A DNA stretch of 64,000 nucleotides from Pseudalkalibacillus berkeleyi. Its GTDB lineage: Bacteria > Bacillota > Bacilli > Bacillales > Fictibacillaceae. Below are positions 51,690-61,820 of the stretch, in pieces. The DNA is taken from positions 1,612,001 to 1,676,000 of the forward strand of contig NZ_JAKIJS010000001.1 in assembly GCF_021608225.1 (NCBI RefSeq). Direction: 5' to 3'. A program made the translations under genes and the position numbers. How positions within the stretch are numbered: position 1 is the first letter of the stretch; every line of letters begins with the position of its first letter. The notes under the pieces were generated by a model. It was not told the DNA's origin, searched no databases, and saw only the letters and a program-made list of their open reading frames with translations.

Positions 51690-52487
51690 TCAGCCAGCTT
51701 TATGTTCGATTCTGAGTTTATCAGCAACCATCGCAATAAATTCAGAGTTTGTCGGCTTTGCTTTCGACATGCTAACCGTATACCCAAAGAGGTTTGAGAT
51801 TGAATCGATATTCCCTCTACTCCAAGCTACTTCAATCGCATGACGAATTGCTCTTTCTACACGGGATGCTGTCGTATTAAATTTCTTAGCGATATCTGGG
51901 TAAAGCACTTTTGTAATTGATCCTAATAATTCTATATCATTGTATACCATCGTAATGGCTTCGCGTAAGTACATATAGCCTTTAATATGTGCAGGTACCC
52001 CAATTTCATGAATGATACTCGTAATACTTGCGTCCAAATTCTTCGGTTTGAATTCTTTAGTGAACGATCGTGAAGATGAATGATGAGAAGAATTTTTGAT
52101 GAATGACTTCTTCGTACCGCTAATCTGACGAATCTGATTCGTTAAATTCTCCATATCAAATGGTTTAAGAATAAAATATGAAGCCCCTAATTCAACTGCC
52201 TTCGACGTAACATCCTCTTGACCAAATGCAGTCAACATAATCACATTCGGCTTTGAACTCAAATTCAGTTCATGCATATTCTCAAGAACAGCCAACCCAT
52301 CCAAATGCGGCATGATTATATCCAATACTAGGACATCAGGTGTTTCCTCTTCTAGTAACTCTAGACATTCCTTACCATTGTACGCAACACCAACAACATC
52401 CATATCATCTTGACTGGAAATATACTCATCCAATAGGCCAACAAGCTCTCTGTTATCATCAGCTAAACACACTTTAATATTTTGCAA
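51690..52487 (-). CDS. spo0A: Spo0A, master sporulation response regulator
   Basis: 265 aa from TTG 52487; AGGAGG is 9 nt upstream and would be coding if the in-frame start at 52505 were used. The receiver domain has [11 protein letters not shown] (acidic pocket), [13 protein letters not shown] (phospho-Asp), MLTAFGQED and FILKPFD (Lys). The C-terminal DNA-binding part has [20 protein letters not shown], the recognition helix for 0A boxes. It controls entry to sporulation and many stationary-phase genes. It is flanked by inverted copies of a dispersed repeat. Confidence 0.97.
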   Translation of the reverse strand: MQNIKVCLADDNRELVGLLDEYISSQDDMDVVGVAYNGKECLELLEEETPDVLVLDIIMPHLDGLAVLENMHELNLSSKPNVIMLTAFGQEDVTSKAVELGASYFILKPFDMENLTNQIRQISGTKKSFIKNSSHHSSSRSFTKEFKPKNLDASITSIIHEIGVPAHIKGYMYLREAITMVYNDIELLGSITKVLYPDIAKKFNTTASRVERAIRHAIEVAWSRGNIDSISNLFGYTVSMSKAKPTNSEFIAMVADKLRIEHKAG

Positions 52488-52527
52488 TTTGATGTTCCTC
52501 CTCACGTCTTTTCTAACTCATATGTAT

Positions 52528-52556
52528 CAATTCCACAAAGTTTTTACAATTCCTTT
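52528..52556 (-). promoter_or_regulatory. sigma-H promoter of spo0A
   Basis: On the minus strand AAAGGAATT (-35, RnAGGAWWW) and GTGGAATTG (-10, RnnGAATWW) are 11 bp apart, the sigma-H arrangement of the spo0A Ps promoter in B. subtilis. Confidence 0.75.
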
Positions 52557-52619
52557 TAATTTTCAATTTTTTTATCAAAAAATATCCAATTCTTTTTCTA
52601 GCTTCAATTTACTCTATTT

Positions 52620-52670
52620 TTCGACCCAATTTAAGGTTTGACACCTCGTATTTTAGTGTTCCATGTCGAA
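52620..52670. promoter_or_regulatory. Spo0A boxes upstream of spo0A
   Basis: A perfect 0A box TGTCGAA at 52664-52670 and a near one, TTCGACC (minus GGTCGAA), at 52620-52626. Together they fit Spo0A~P feedback on its own promoters. Confidence 0.55.
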
Positions 52671-52762
52671 TTTTCTTTATATTTAATATTATATCAAATG
52701 TTCCCATCCGTTTCTTTAAAAATTTTAGCTTGTTTGAGAATACTGTTGAATCCTTTAAAAAA

Positions 52763-52968
52763 AGTTGATGAAGAAAAATTCACGCGACTCCTCGAAAATG
52801 AAATTCGCATTTTCTTCGTGCGATGTAACACTACCGAAGCGTCCCTTGTCCTGCGGGATCAGCAAGCCTCGCATCTAACTTTTTAAAAAGGGGGTTCTTC
52901 GACTAACATCCACCATTTACTGTGGAAGGGAGGCTTGCGGAAAGCGAGTGAATGTAGAAGAAATCAAC
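52763..52968. repeat. dispersed Bacillus-type repeat, copy 2 (inverted)
   Basis: Contains CGACTCCTCGAAAATGAAAT, TTCTTCGTGCGATGTAA, TCCCTTGTCCTGCGGGA and GGAAAGCGAGTGAAT, which are the copy 1 blocks in the opposite orientation. The middle has drifted. No coding frame. It occupies the gap between the spo0A promoter and spoIVB. Confidence 0.75.
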
Positions 52969-52990
52969 TATAACAGTTAACAAAAACCAA

Positions 52991-53015
52991 AAAAGCGAGC
53001 CTATTTCAGCTCGCT
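52991..53015 (-). terminator. terminator of spoIVB
   Basis: On the minus strand AGCGAGC and GCTCGCT pair around TGAAATAG and are followed by TTTTTTGG. The upstream arm is made of the last codons and stop of spoIVB. Confidence 0.75.
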
Positions 53016-54319
53016 ACTTTATCGCCATCTCTATTCCGTTCATAAATATTAATGCCAGCTTCACTTAACATCCATTCAATATGGACACCATACCCACTCG
53101 TAGGATCATTTACAAAAACATGGGTTACAGCTCCTATCACTTTTCCATCCTGGATAATCGGACTACCGCTCATCCCTTGTACAATTCCACCTGTTGCATC
53201 TAGGAGTTCAGGATCAGTAATCTTTACGACTAATCCTTTCGTTGCAGGAAACTTCTGTGGAACAGAGCTGACTATTTCAACATCATATTTTTTAACCTCT
53301 TCACCCTTTACAACAGTAAGGATTTCAGCATGTCCTTCTTTTACTTCGTGAGAAAGTTTAATGGGCATCGCCTTGTCCATAATCCCATTTCTCATTGGTG
53401 TGTTCATTTTCCCGAAAATCCCATATTGGGAATTTTTGAAAATGCTTCCGAGAACTTTTTCTCCGTCATTGAAACGTGCTAATTTCTCACCCGGTCTACC
53501 ATGTGTCCCTTTTTCAATTGAAGTTACTGTAGATTCGATGATTTGACCATCATATACTTTAATTGGCTTTTTCGTATCCATGTCTGAAATAACATGTCCT
53601 AGTGCTCCATACTTACCAGAATCGGGGTGATAAAATGTCATCGTCCCCACACCTGCTGCTGAATCTCTAATGTACAATCCGATTCTAAATCTGGCGTCTG
53701 AAGCATCCTTTACAGGCGTTAGCTTCTTCATCAAAGTCTTTTTGTTACGTATGATTTTCAAATCAAGTGGTTGGTCAGATTCTCCACTCCTTTTTACGAA
53801 AGGACCCACTTCACTCAACTTCTGTATCGGTTTACCATTGATTTCTGTAATGATATCACCAATTTGAATGCCTGCCTTTTCACCGGGGGAAACCTCTCCC
53901 TTTGAAGTTCCGATTAAATGATGTCCTACGACCAAGACTCCAATCGTATTCAAGCGGACACCAATGTTTTGACCTCCAGGGATGATTTTGAACTCCGGAA
54001 GTACTTTTACATTCATTTTCTTAACGAGTAAATTGGATACTTGCATGTTAACTTCTGCTTGACCATCTTGAATTGCTTCTATTGAAAAGGACTGAGGATT
54101 GTTTTCAATATTGCCAAGTGACAAAATTGATTCTTCTTCATCTGAAGATTGTACGGTTGCATTAGGGTGTTTTTGATCTATCGTTAACCTTTCTCCCTGG
54201 AAAACCGTTATATCAGTTGGGATACTGAGATAGTCCTGTATAGGCTTAATGAAACCTAAGCTTATGAGGAATCCAAGGAGAAGAATGCCGACTAATTGTC
54301 TGTAATTGACTCTTTTCAT
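53006..54319 (-). CDS. spoIVB: SpoIVB serine peptidase
   Basis: 437 aa. A membrane segment near residues 11-28 anchors it; a PDZ domain (about 125-210) contains [19 protein letters not shown]. The peptidase has [13 protein letters not shown] (catalytic His) and [19 protein letters not shown] (catalytic Ser). In the forespore it cuts SpoIVFA to free the SpoIVFB protease that activates sigma-K. The gene order recN-spoIVB-spo0A is that of B. subtilis. Confidence 0.96.
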   Translation of the reverse strand: MKRVNYRQLVGILLLGFLISLGFIKPIQDYLSIPTDITVFQGERLTIDQKHPNATVQSSDEEESILSLGNIENNPQSFSIEAIQDGQAEVNMQVSNLLVKKMNVKVLPEFKIIPGGQNIGVRLNTIGVLVVGHHLIGTSKGEVSPGEKAGIQIGDIITEINGKPIQKLSEVGPFVKRSGESDQPLDLKIIRNKKTLMKKLTPVKDASDARFRIGLYIRDSAAGVGTMTFYHPDSGKYGALGHVISDMDTKKPIKVYDGQIIESTVTSIEKGTHGRPGEKLARFNDGEKVLGSIFKNSQYGIFGKMNTPMRNGIMDKAMPIKLSHEVKEGHAEILTVVKGEEVKKYDVEIVSSVPQKFPATKGLVVKITDPELLDATGGIVQGMSGSPIIQDGKVIGAVTHVFVNDPTSGYGVHIEWMLSEAGINIYERNRDGDKVAS

Positions 54320-54407
54320 TCAGTCACTCTCCTCATTCCTTACCCTACAACTTTTTTTGGTTGCCTTTATAATTTTACCTTTAGAGTGTGTTTCTATAAC
54401 CATAACC

Positions 54408-54442
54408 AAAAAGAAAAAGCTACCCTCAATTGGATAGCTTTT
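54408..54442 (-). terminator. terminator of recN
   Basis: AAAAGCTA and TAGCTTTT with inner CC/GG pairs form a stem at the recN stop, followed on the minus strand by TTTCTTTTTGG. Confidence 0.75.
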
Positions 54443-56169
54443 CAAGAAGTAATTTTCACTTCATCTGCGAACTGTATCATTTCCTTTGCGTGACGCTTAG
54501 TCAGGTCTGTTATTTCAACTCCGGAAATCATCCGGGCAATTTCTTTAACCTTTTCATCAAACGGTAATGGTTTCACTATCGTCAGCGTCCGATCACCTTT
54601 AATCTTTTTCTGAATATAAAGATGTCGATCCGCCATAGCAGCTACTTGTGGTAAGTGTGTAATACATAGTACTTGCGATCCTGCAGATAGCTTTTGAATT
54701 TTCTCAGCTATCGCTTGAGCAACTCGTCCACTTACGCCTGTATCAACTTCATCAAAGATAATAGAGGCAACTTCTTGCTGGTTAGAGAAAATCGCTTTTA
54801 ATGCAAGAATGATTCTTGATAGCTCTCCACCTGATGCAATCTTAGCAAGCGGTTTCAACGGCTCTCCTGGGTTTGTTGAAATAAGGAACTCCACTTCATC
54901 CATCCCATGTTTACCGAATTGCACTTCATGTCCATCGATTTCCATTCTAATATTGGAGGCGTGATTTGCTGGATGAAATGCAACTTGGAAAGTTGTTTTC
55001 TCCATATATAGGTCTTTAAGTTGACGAAGTATTTTCTTTTCAAGCTTTCCAGCAGCTTGCTTCCTTAAGTTACTCAATTGTTTCGCTTCTAGGTATAAGT
55101 CTTTACCTATTTCTTTTCGTTTATCATTTAATGATTGGATACGATCGTCTTTGTTTGTAAATGTATCTAGCTCTTCTTCAATGCGAGAGCTGTATTCTAA
55201 TATTTCTTCAACTGAATTACCGTATTTTCTTTTCAATGTATTAATTTCATGTATACGCTCTTCAATGACCGTTAATCTTTCAGGATCAAATTCCATCGTT
55301 TCTACATAATCCCTTAGTTGATGAGAAACATCTTCTAGAGCGTAATAAGCATTTGTAACGGTCTCTTGAACTGGCTTTAGAGCAGGATCTATATCCGCCA
55401 CATCTTCTAGATGTCCCATTGAAAGACCAAGGATATCAACACCCTTTTGCTCACCATATAAGGCTTGATAGGCATCTTGGACAGATTGATATAACTTTTC
55501 GAAATTGCTTAACTTTTGCTTTTCCTCCATTAACTCTTCATCTTCATTAGGTTGGAGATTCGCTTTTTCAATTTCATCAAGTTGATATTGTATTAGATCG
55601 ATGCGATGCGCCATTTCTTGTTCATTTTCAGTCAGTTGTTTCAACTGTCTATCCGTTTCGACATAGCGTTTGTACAGTTGACGATATTCTTCCTTTGTAC
55701 GTTTCAAATCTGCCGCTAAGTATTGATCTAATAAACTAAGGTGCTTATCGCTTTGCATTAGAAATTGATGTTCGTGCTGACCATGGATATCGATCAATGA
55801 TTGACCAATTTCACGAAGAATTGCCAATGTCACAAGTTTGCCGTTAATGCGACAAATACTTTTCCCTGAATTCGTTATGTCTCTCTTTAATACGATCATT
55901 CCGTCTGTTACTTCAATACCCTGCCCTTGAGTTTTCTCAATAACAGGGTGTTTTTCATTTATGTAAAATAAACCTTCAATTTCAGCTCGATCGGAACCAT
56001 GTCGCACATACTCTGACGAACCTCTACCACCAATCAACAAACCTATTGCATCAATAATGATGGATTTTCCTGCACCAGTTTCTCCAGTTAATACCGTTAA
56101 CCCTTCTTCAAAAGGTACAGTAACTTCTTCAATAATTGCAAAATGTCGTATCGATAATTCCGCTAGCAT
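54442..56169 (-). CDS. recN: DNA repair protein RecN
   Basis: 575 aa. SIRHFAIIEEVTVPF and LTGETGAGKSIIIDA (Walker A) at the N-end, IIFDEVDTGVSGRVAQA (Walker B and signature) and ITHLPQVAAMADRH (H-loop) at the C-end, with long coiled coils in between. This SMC-like protein gathers at double-strand breaks. AGGAGG is 7 nt before ATG 56169. Follows argR by 17 nt, as in B. subtilis. Confidence 0.96.
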   Translation of the reverse strand: MLAELSIRHFAIIEEVTVPFEEGLTVLTGETGAGKSIIIDAIGLLIGGRGSSEYVRHGSDRAEIEGLFYINEKHPVIEKTQGQGIEVTDGMIVLKRDITNSGKSICRINGKLVTLAILREIGQSLIDIHGQHEHQFLMQSDKHLSLLDQYLAADLKRTKEEYRQLYKRYVETDRQLKQLTENEQEMAHRIDLIQYQLDEIEKANLQPNEDEELMEEKQKLSNFEKLYQSVQDAYQALYGEQKGVDILGLSMGHLEDVADIDPALKPVQETVTNAYYALEDVSHQLRDYVETMEFDPERLTVIEERIHEINTLKRKYGNSVEEILEYSSRIEEELDTFTNKDDRIQSLNDKRKEIGKDLYLEAKQLSNLRKQAAGKLEKKILRQLKDLYMEKTTFQVAFHPANHASNIRMEIDGHEVQFGKHGMDEVEFLISTNPGEPLKPLAKIASGGELSRIILALKAIFSNQQEVASIIFDEVDTGVSGRVAQAIAEKIQKLSAGSQVLCITHLPQVAAMADRHLYIQKKIKGDRTLTIVKPLPFDEKVKEIARMISGVEITDLTKRHAKEMIQFADEVKITS

Positions 56170-56186
56170 ACTTATCCTCCTAGGTT

Positions 56187-56636
56187 CTAAAGCATATCTA
56201 AGAATTGTCGAGTAATCGTTGGACTGTCATGAGATGACCGACAAATAATAAGAATCGTATCGTCTCCACAAATTGTTCCCATAATTTCTTCCCAATCCAA
56301 ATTATCGATCAATGCACCAACTGCGTTTGCATTGCCAGGTAACGTTTTCATTACTATAAGGTGATCTGTATGGTCTATGTTAATAAAACTGTCTGTTAGT
56401 GTTCTTTTCAGCTTTTGCAATGGGTTAAAACGTTGATCTGCAGGCAAACTATATTTGTATCTTCCATCCTGCATCGGTACTTTCACAAGATGCAATTCTT
56501 TAATATCTCGGGAGACAGTAGCCTGTGTTACATTAAATCCCGCACTCTTCAATCGATCAACAAGTTCATCCTGAGTATCGATATCGAAATTCGTTATTAT
56601 TTCTCTAATCTTAATATGGCGTTGGCCTTTATTCAT
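56187..56636 (-). CDS. argR: arginine repressor ArgR/AhrC
   Basis: 149 aa from ATG 56636, giving [17 protein letters not shown], the AhrC start; the frame is open further but GGAG is best placed here. Winged [19 protein letters not shown]-terminal [14 protein letters not shown] binds L-arginine and forms the hexamer. It represses arginine synthesis and activates breakdown. Part of the tlyA-argR-recN run. Confidence 0.95.
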   Translation of the reverse strand: MNKGQRHIKIREIITNFDIDTQDELVDRLKSAGFNVTQATVSRDIKELHLVKVPMQDGRYKYSLPADQRFNPLQKLKRTLTDSFINIDHTDHLIVMKTLPGNANAVGALIDNLDWEEIMGTICGDDTILIICRSSHDSPTITRQFLDML

Positions 56637-56769
56637 CATAATAGTATCACTCCACAATGCTGCATTCTCACAATATATGCTTATCATAAACGAATTACTG
56701 AAAATTGTACACGGATGTGTTGAACTTGCTCAGGGCGTCAACACAAAAACGCTAAGTAGTCCTTTAAAT

Positions 56770-56801
56770 CAAAAAAATAACGGGAATACTTACCCGTTAT
56801 T
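56770..56801 (-). terminator. terminator after the TlyA-type gene
   Basis: AATAACGGG and CCCGTTATT form a perfect stem overlapping the stop codon, with T-runs on both strands. Confidence 0.8.
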
Positions 56802-57627
56802 TTTCTTCTTTTTTGTATGATTCATGCGCTTTTGCAACAATTGCTTTTGCATCGCCGCTCCATTTCATTTCCGCGGCTTCATCATGTTGTGGTTTCTCAA
56901 GGTGCAATAAGAACTCTATATTCCCTTCTCCTCCACGAATGGGTGAGTGCGTACAATCAATGACGTGGTAGCCCGTTTCATGACTAAATTGAGTGATTTT
57001 CTCGATAACTGCTTGATGTACTTTCTTATCTCGTATGATCCCTTTCTTTCCTACCTCTTCCTTCCCTGCTTCGAATTGTGGTTTAACAAGGGCCACAACC
57101 CGTCCACCAGTAAGAAGAATTTCTTTTAAGACAGGTAGGATGAGTTTTAATGAAATGAAAGAAACATCTATAGTAGCTACATGAGGCAATCCTTTTGAAA
57201 AATCTTCTGGCTTTGAGTACCTGAAGTTTGTTCGTTCCATTACTTGAACGCGTGGATCATTCCTTAACTTCCAAGCAAGTTGGTTATAACCAACATCGAC
57301 CGCATATACGAATTTTGCCCCGTTTTGTAGTGCACAATCTGTAAATCCTCCAGTGGAAGAGCCAATGTCTATCATAATCTTGTCGTTTAAATCAAAATTA
57401 AATGAGTGGAGTGCCTTTTCTAATTTCAGACCCCCTCTACTCACATAAGGAATTGGATTTCCTTTCAACTCAATTGGAACTTCCACATCCACTTTCTGAC
57501 CAGGTTTATCTAGACGCTCTTGTTCTGAAAATACAAGGCCAGCCATGATCGCCCTTTTGGCTTTCTCCCTTGTTTCAATCAATCCACGTTCAACGAGGAG
57601 AATGTCTAGCCTTTCTTTCTTTTTCAT
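56797..57627 (-). CDS. tlyA: TlyA-family rRNA (cytidine-2'-O)-methyltransferase
   Basis: 276 aa. S4 RNA-binding domain at residues 1-62 (RLDILLVERGLIETREKAKR), FtsJ-like methylase after it: MIDIGSSTGGFTDCALQNGA (motif I) and VATIDVSFISLKLILPVL. Closest to B. subtilis YqxC, next to dxs. It probably 2'-O-methylates rRNA; a haemolysin role was proposed for some homologues. Confidence 0.92.
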   Translation of the reverse strand: MKKKERLDILLVERGLIETREKAKRAIMAGLVFSEQERLDKPGQKVDVEVPIELKGNPIPYVSRGGLKLEKALHSFNFDLNDKIMIDIGSSTGGFTDCALQNGAKFVYAVDVGYNQLAWKLRNDPRVQVMERTNFRYSKPEDFSKGLPHVATIDVSFISLKLILPVLKEILLTGGRVVALVKPQFEAGKEEVGKKGIIRDKKVHQAVIEKITQFSHETGYHVIDCTHSPIRGGEGNIEFLLHLEKPQHDEAAEMKWSGDAKAIVAKAHESYKKEEK

Positions 57628-57628
57628 A

Positions 57629-59521
57629 CTAATAAGCCCTCTGTTGTTTCTTAGGAATCATTTCAAACACACGCTCAATAACACCTTCTGGGGTTAAGTT
57701 GATTTCTTCAAGCAGTTTAGAAACACTTCCATGCTCTATGAATCGATCAGGAATTCCCATTCGATCAATTACAGCATCATGCATACCAAGGTCATGTACG
57801 AATTCTAGCACGGCGCTACCGAATCCACCTTGGATGATGCCTTCTTCCATGGTTAAAATCGGTATTTGCTTCGTAACAAGTTCAGTAATCATGCCATGAT
57901 CTAGCGGCTTTATTGATCTCGCGTTAATAATGATTGGAGAAACACCTTGTTTAATAAGTTGTTCGGCAGCCTTCATCGCTACAGGAATCATCGTCCCAAC
58001 GGCAAGAATAGCTACATCCTTACCTTCTTTCAAGACTTCCCATGTACCGATTTCAATTTTCTGAAGCTCCTCATCCATAGGAACGCCAATTCCACTACCT
58101 CTCGGGAATCTTACCGCAATCGGTCCTTCATTATATTCAGTCGCCGTATAGACCATATGTTGTAATTCATTTTCATCCTTTGGATTAAGGACAACCATAT
58201 TCGGTAAATGTCTCAAAAAGGCAATATCAAATACACCTTGGTGTGTTTCACCATCAGATCCTACTAATCCAGATCGATCAACCGCAAATACAACATTTAA
58301 ATTTTGTCTACATACATCGTGTACTAATTGATCGTATGCACGTTGTAAGAAGGTTGAATATATAGACAGCACTGGCTTCATTTCTTGAGTCGCAAGACCT
58401 GCTGCCATAGTTGTTGCATGCTGCTCAGCAATCCCCACATCATAAAGTCGATCTGGAAATTCCTCTCCAAAACCTTCTAGCTTTGATCCGACAGTCATAG
58501 CAGGCGTTAAAACAACGAGTCGTTCGTCTTTACGAGCAACAGTACGTAACGTTTCACTAACGACTTTACTGTAACTTGGCCCAGACGCTGCAGGCTTAAT
58601 AAAGTCACCTGACTCAATTTTGTATGGACCCGGACCATGCCACGTTCCAATTGCATCGGTTTCAGCAGGCTTATACCCTTTCCCTTTTTGAGTTAATACG
58701 TGTACGAGGACTGGTCCTTTCGTCTTACGTGCATATTTAATATTCTCGGTTAGATCCTCAATACTGTGGCCATCGACTGGACCAAGGTAAGTAAACCCTA
58801 ACTCTTCAAAGAAAATGCCAGAAACGAGCATGTATTTTAGACAGTCCTTTAGTCTTTCAGCAGTAGAGGCAAGGCGTCCACCTGCAGGTACTTTCTTTAT
58901 GAGTGATTCAAACTCTTCTTTCACTCGCTTATATTTCCCTGCAGTTCTTAATCGACCTAGGACGTTATGCAATGCACCAACATTAGGAGCGATTGACATT
59001 TCGTTATCATTCAAAATAACGATTAAGTCCTTTTGTTCATGTCCGATATGGTTTAATGCTTCCAGAGCCATACCACCAGTTAAAGCACCATCTCCAATAA
59101 TCGCGACAATCTCTTCATCAGTCTTTTTTAAATCTCTCGCTGTTGCCATACCCATAGCTGCAGAGAGAGAAGTAGAACTATGCCCTGTCTCCCAGACATC
59201 ATGCTCACTTTCTGAGCGTTTTGGGAAACCACATAATCCTTGGTATTGTTTCAACGTATCAAATTTATCTGCTCTTCCAGTTAAGATCTTGTGTACATAT
59301 GCTTGATGTCCTACATCCCAAATGAATTTATCTTTTGGACTTTCAAATAATTTATGTAGAACCAAGGTTAATTCCACTACACCTAAATTGGGACCTAAAT
59401 GTCCGCCAGTCTTAGAAATTTTTTCAATTAAAAAAGTACGGATGGATTCAGCAAGTTCTTCTAGCTGCTCACCCTCTAATTCTTTTAGAAATTTAGGATC
59501 CTCGATTGATTCCAAATTCAT
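57629..59521 (-). CDS. dxs: 1-deoxy-D-xylulose-5-phosphate synthase
   Basis: 630 aa. [13 protein letters not shown] (substrate His), [20 protein letters not shown] (thiamine diphosphate motif) and [20 protein letters not shown] are diagnostic. It joins pyruvate and glyceraldehyde-3-phosphate as the first step of the MEP isoprenoid pathway. AGGATG lies before ATG 59521. It follows oapA by 9 nt, so isoprenoid genes and OLE/OapA share one locus. Confidence 0.97.
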   Translation of the reverse strand: MNLESIEDPKFLKELEGEQLEELAESIRTFLIEKISKTGGHLGPNLGVVELTLVLHKLFESPKDKFIWDVGHQAYVHKILTGRADKFDTLKQYQGLCGFPKRSESEHDVWETGHSSTSLSAAMGMATARDLKKTDEEIVAIIGDGALTGGMALEALNHIGHEQKDLIVILNDNEMSIAPNVGALHNVLGRLRTAGKYKRVKEEFESLIKKVPAGGRLASTAERLKDCLKYMLVSGIFFEELGFTYLGPVDGHSIEDLTENIKYARKTKGPVLVHVLTQKGKGYKPAETDAIGTWHGPGPYKIESGDFIKPAASGPSYSKVVSETLRTVARKDERLVVLTPAMTVGSKLEGFGEEFPDRLYDVGIAEQHATTMAAGLATQEMKPVLSIYSTFLQRAYDQLVHDVCRQNLNVVFAVDRSGLVGSDGETHQGVFDIAFLRHLPNMVVLNPKDENELQHMVYTATEYNEGPIAVRFPRGSGIGVPMDEELQKIEIGTWEVLKEGKDVAILAVGTMIPVAMKAAEQLIKQGVSPIIINARSIKPLDHGMITELVTKQIPILTMEEGIIQGGFGSAVLEFVHDLGMHDAVIDRMGIPDRFIEHGSVSKLLEEINLTPEGVIERVFEMIPKKQQRAY

Positions 59522-59530
59522 GGAACATCC

Positions 59531-60145
59531 TCACTTTCCTTTCGTATTGCGTTTATACTTGCTTGAAGCGGGCTGTGGCATCAATTTCTTTAACTTTAAC
59601 TTCTCCTCAAAAAAGTAGATTACTCTTCCAACCTGAAAAATAATGGAAGTTGAGAAGTGGATGGCAAATGATTTACCTAATGCTTTCCCGCCAACAGTAA
59701 GTGCAGCTATTACACTCGTGAACACAATCGAAACGGTATATTGAAAAGCGGATGCATCATCTCCGCCAAACGTTCGTGCTAGTTGTACAATGACTGCAGC
59801 TGAAGCTGTTCCGCTAATTATACCAGAAATATCGCCAATTACGTCGTTACAAAAACTCGCAACTCGGTCTGCATTACGACAAATCTTTATCGCTTGTCGA
59901 GATCCATTGACTCTTTCAGAGGCCATCGCATGGAAGGGAACTTCATCCACTGCTGTAGCTGCAACCCCTATAATATCAAATACAATCCCAATAAGCACGA
60001 TTAAAAATACAATGAGGACACCGACCGCCCACGCGACCCCTTCAATCATTAATGTTGATACAATTGAAAAAATAGCCGCTAACACTAGCGTGATAACGGC
60101 GATTCCGGTACTCCATTTCAATGATTTATTTAAAACCTTATTCAT
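59531..60145 (-). CDS. oapA: OapA, OLE RNA-associated membrane protein
   Basis: 204 aa. Three to four membrane helices: about 13-33, 38-62, 105-125 and 133-155. DVIGD (Asp101, Asp105) forms the DxxxD motif described for OapA. The C-end is basic (KLKKLMPQPASSKYKRNTKGK), suited to contact RNA. It is encoded right after the OLE RNA and before dxs, the OapA position in Bacillus halodurans. OapA binds OLE and holds it at the membrane; a part in Mg2+ balance, cold and alcohol tolerance is reported for that host. AAGGAG before ATG 60145. Confidence 0.88.
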   Translation of the reverse strand: MNKVLNKSLKWSTGIAVITLVLAAIFSIVSTLMIEGVAWAVGVLIVFLIVLIGIVFDIIGVAATAVDEVPFHAMASERVNGSRQAIKICRNADRVASFCNDVIGDISGIISGTASAAVIVQLARTFGGDDASAFQYTVSIVFTSVIAALTVGGKALGKSFAIHFSTSIIFQVGRVIYFFEEKLKLKKLMPQPASSKYKRNTKGK

Positions 60146-60274
60146 GAATTCTCCTTATGAATCAGACGAAGTCCGTATATTAAAATAAAGGTTCAAAGCA
60201 TCACGAACCTCGAACTACAAGTCCGGTTTGGACTATCCATTCGTTTAACTTTGAACATGTTAATTATGTAATTG

Positions 60275-60884
60275 TGGAGTGGTCATTCAAAGAGTAAACA
60301 CTGCGGCTTAGGTCCAGTAGGTTTTCCCAGAAGGGTACCAGAGCGTTGCCACACTGGAGGTTTCCCTTTAATCCCTTCTTGACGTTGTCACCAATCGTCA
60401 GACTAGATTACCACTTAGTCCGCACTATAATCCTCTCCGAATGTCACATGGAACAGTCTAGGAGTTTTCCTCTACAGTCTTTACCATTCCCTAGCCTCTT
60501 TCGCAGAATTGATTTCATATGGTATGGAATACTTTTCAGCGGCCAACCGAAAATTTTTCCTCTTCCATAATCCCCTCAGATTCCACTCAAGGCAGGCTAC
60601 GCTGCACACCAGTAGTTTCTAGCGACCGAAAAAACCGGTGAAACAGGTTTATAACCCTAGTTCGCAATAAGGTATTAGCACGCAAATCGCAAAGTTAAGG
60701 TCCTCCGCGGCAAAAGGGTCAACGCCCACATGCCTTTGTGGATCGCCCTTCAGCCTTAACTCCCAGTGTAGACCCAAAGCTGGGCGCCTCGAGCCTATAC
60801 AAGGAACTTCATCGATGTGCCCTTTGGCGGATTTTTAGGCCCGCCCTCAGAAATGGGAGACTGACTAGAATACTGCACCACTCC
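60275..60884 (-). ncRNA. ole: OLE RNA (ornate, large, extremophilic)
   Basis: A 610-nt non-coding stretch between ispA and oapA, on the minus strand, the exact length and place of OLE RNA. The ends pair: GGAGTGGT at the 5' end and ACCACTCC at the 3' end. Many local stems can be drawn, such as GGCGG/CCGCC at 60826-60845, ACCG/CGGT around a T-run, and CCCAG/CTGGG. No coding frame with a ribosome site runs through it. OLE binds OapA (and other partners) at the membrane. No model search was run; the call rests on size, site, ends and partner gene. Confidence 0.9.
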
Positions 60885-60896
60885 TCATGTAATTAT

Positions 60897-60925
60897 AATA
60901 TACCACATAAGTGTATATGCCTCAA
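60897..60925 (-). promoter_or_regulatory. promoter upstream of OLE RNA
   Basis: On the minus strand TTGAGG (plus 60920-60925) and TATATT (plus 60897-60902) are 17 bp apart, 12 nt before the RNA's 5' end. OLE may also be made by read-through from ispA. Confidence 0.55.
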
Positions 60926-60930
60926 TGTTT

Positions 60931-61818
60931 CTAGTGATCCCTACTTATCATATAATCAGTAAAATGTTCTAACCATTCATGATTAACATTTGCTTTATAT
61001 AGGTGAGACTTAGCTTCTTTTACAACTTTCAAGAGCTGTTCTTTAGCACCATCCATTGTCAACAAATGAGGGTAAGTGCTTTTATTATTTTGCACATCAC
61101 TACCTATAGGTTTACCTATTTTCGTTTCGTCACCTTCAATATCCAAAATATCATCTTGGATTTGAAACGCTAAGCCAAGTAGCTTAGCAAATTGAGCAAG
61201 ATGATTCATTTGCTCTTTCGTTCCTCCAGCAATTTTCGCTCCAGCATAAATAGAAAAACTAAGTAGTGCTCCCGTCTTCTTCTTATGGATGTTTTCAAGC
61301 GCTTCAATTGTGAGACTTTTACCTTCACCTTCAAGATCTGCCACTTGCCCCCCAACCATCCCTTCAGGACCAGAAGCTTTGGCAAGTTGGGAAATCAAAT
61401 CAACCTTCGAATGACTATCAAGGCATTCAGATTTTGAAATCACTTCAAAGGCATGTGTAAGTAAGCCATCTCCTGCAAGTATAGCAAGTGCTTCACCATA
61501 GATTTTGTGGTTGGTCAGACTACCTCTTCTGAAATCATCATCATCCATAGAAGGTAGGTCGTCATGAATTAATGAATATGTGTGAATCATTTCAACAGCA
61601 CACGCAACATCAATACCTAGCTTACTGTCCTGATCAAAAGCATCAATTGTCATGAGCAATAATGTAGGACGTAATCGTTTACCACCTGCTAAAATGGAGT
61701 AAAGCATAGATTCTTTTAAGCTTGATGGACTGTCCATATTTTCAACTTTTTGAGGCAGGATATCGTCGATGAAGCTCTTTTTTTCTTGAAGGAGTTCTAA
61801 GAAAGTATCACGTTCCAA
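60931..61818 (-). CDS. ispA: farnesyl diphosphate synthase (polyprenyl synthase)
   Basis: 295 aa from TTG 61818 with GGAGG 9 nt upstream. SLIHDDLPSMDDDDFRRG is the first Asp-rich motif and LAFQIQDDILDIEGDE the second, both binding Mg2+ and diphosphates. It makes C15 farnesyl diphosphate from IPP and allyl units. It follows xseB by 2 nt. The OLE RNA lies directly downstream. Confidence 0.95.
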   Translation of the reverse strand: MERDTFLELLQEKKSFIDDILPQKVENMDSPSSLKESMLYSILAGGKRLRPTLLLMTIDAFDQDSKLGIDVACAVEMIHTYSLIHDDLPSMDDDDFRRGSLTNHKIYGEALAILAGDGLLTHAFEVISKSECLDSHSKVDLISQLAKASGPEGMVGGQVADLEGEGKSLTIEALENIHKKKTGALLSFSIYAGAKIAGGTKEQMNHLAQFAKLLGLAFQIQDDILDIEGDETKIGKPIGSDVQNNKSTYPHLLTMDGAKEQLLKVVKEAKSHLYKANVNHEWLEHFTDYMISRDH

Positions 61819-61820
61819 CT

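Noticed and set aside
56170-56186. LexA box for recN
   Set aside because: No CGAAC-N4-GTTCG in the gap; recN is probably transcribed with argR. Upstream of dinB also shows none.
60346-60570. Plus-strand open frame of 74 codons inside the OLE region
   Set aside because: No ribosome site, no family resemblance, and it lies opposite a structured RNA.
60275-60884. rRNA or RNase P/tmRNA gene
   Set aside because: No conserved rRNA, tmRNA or RNase P motifs; the length, ends and oapA/ispA setting fit OLE.
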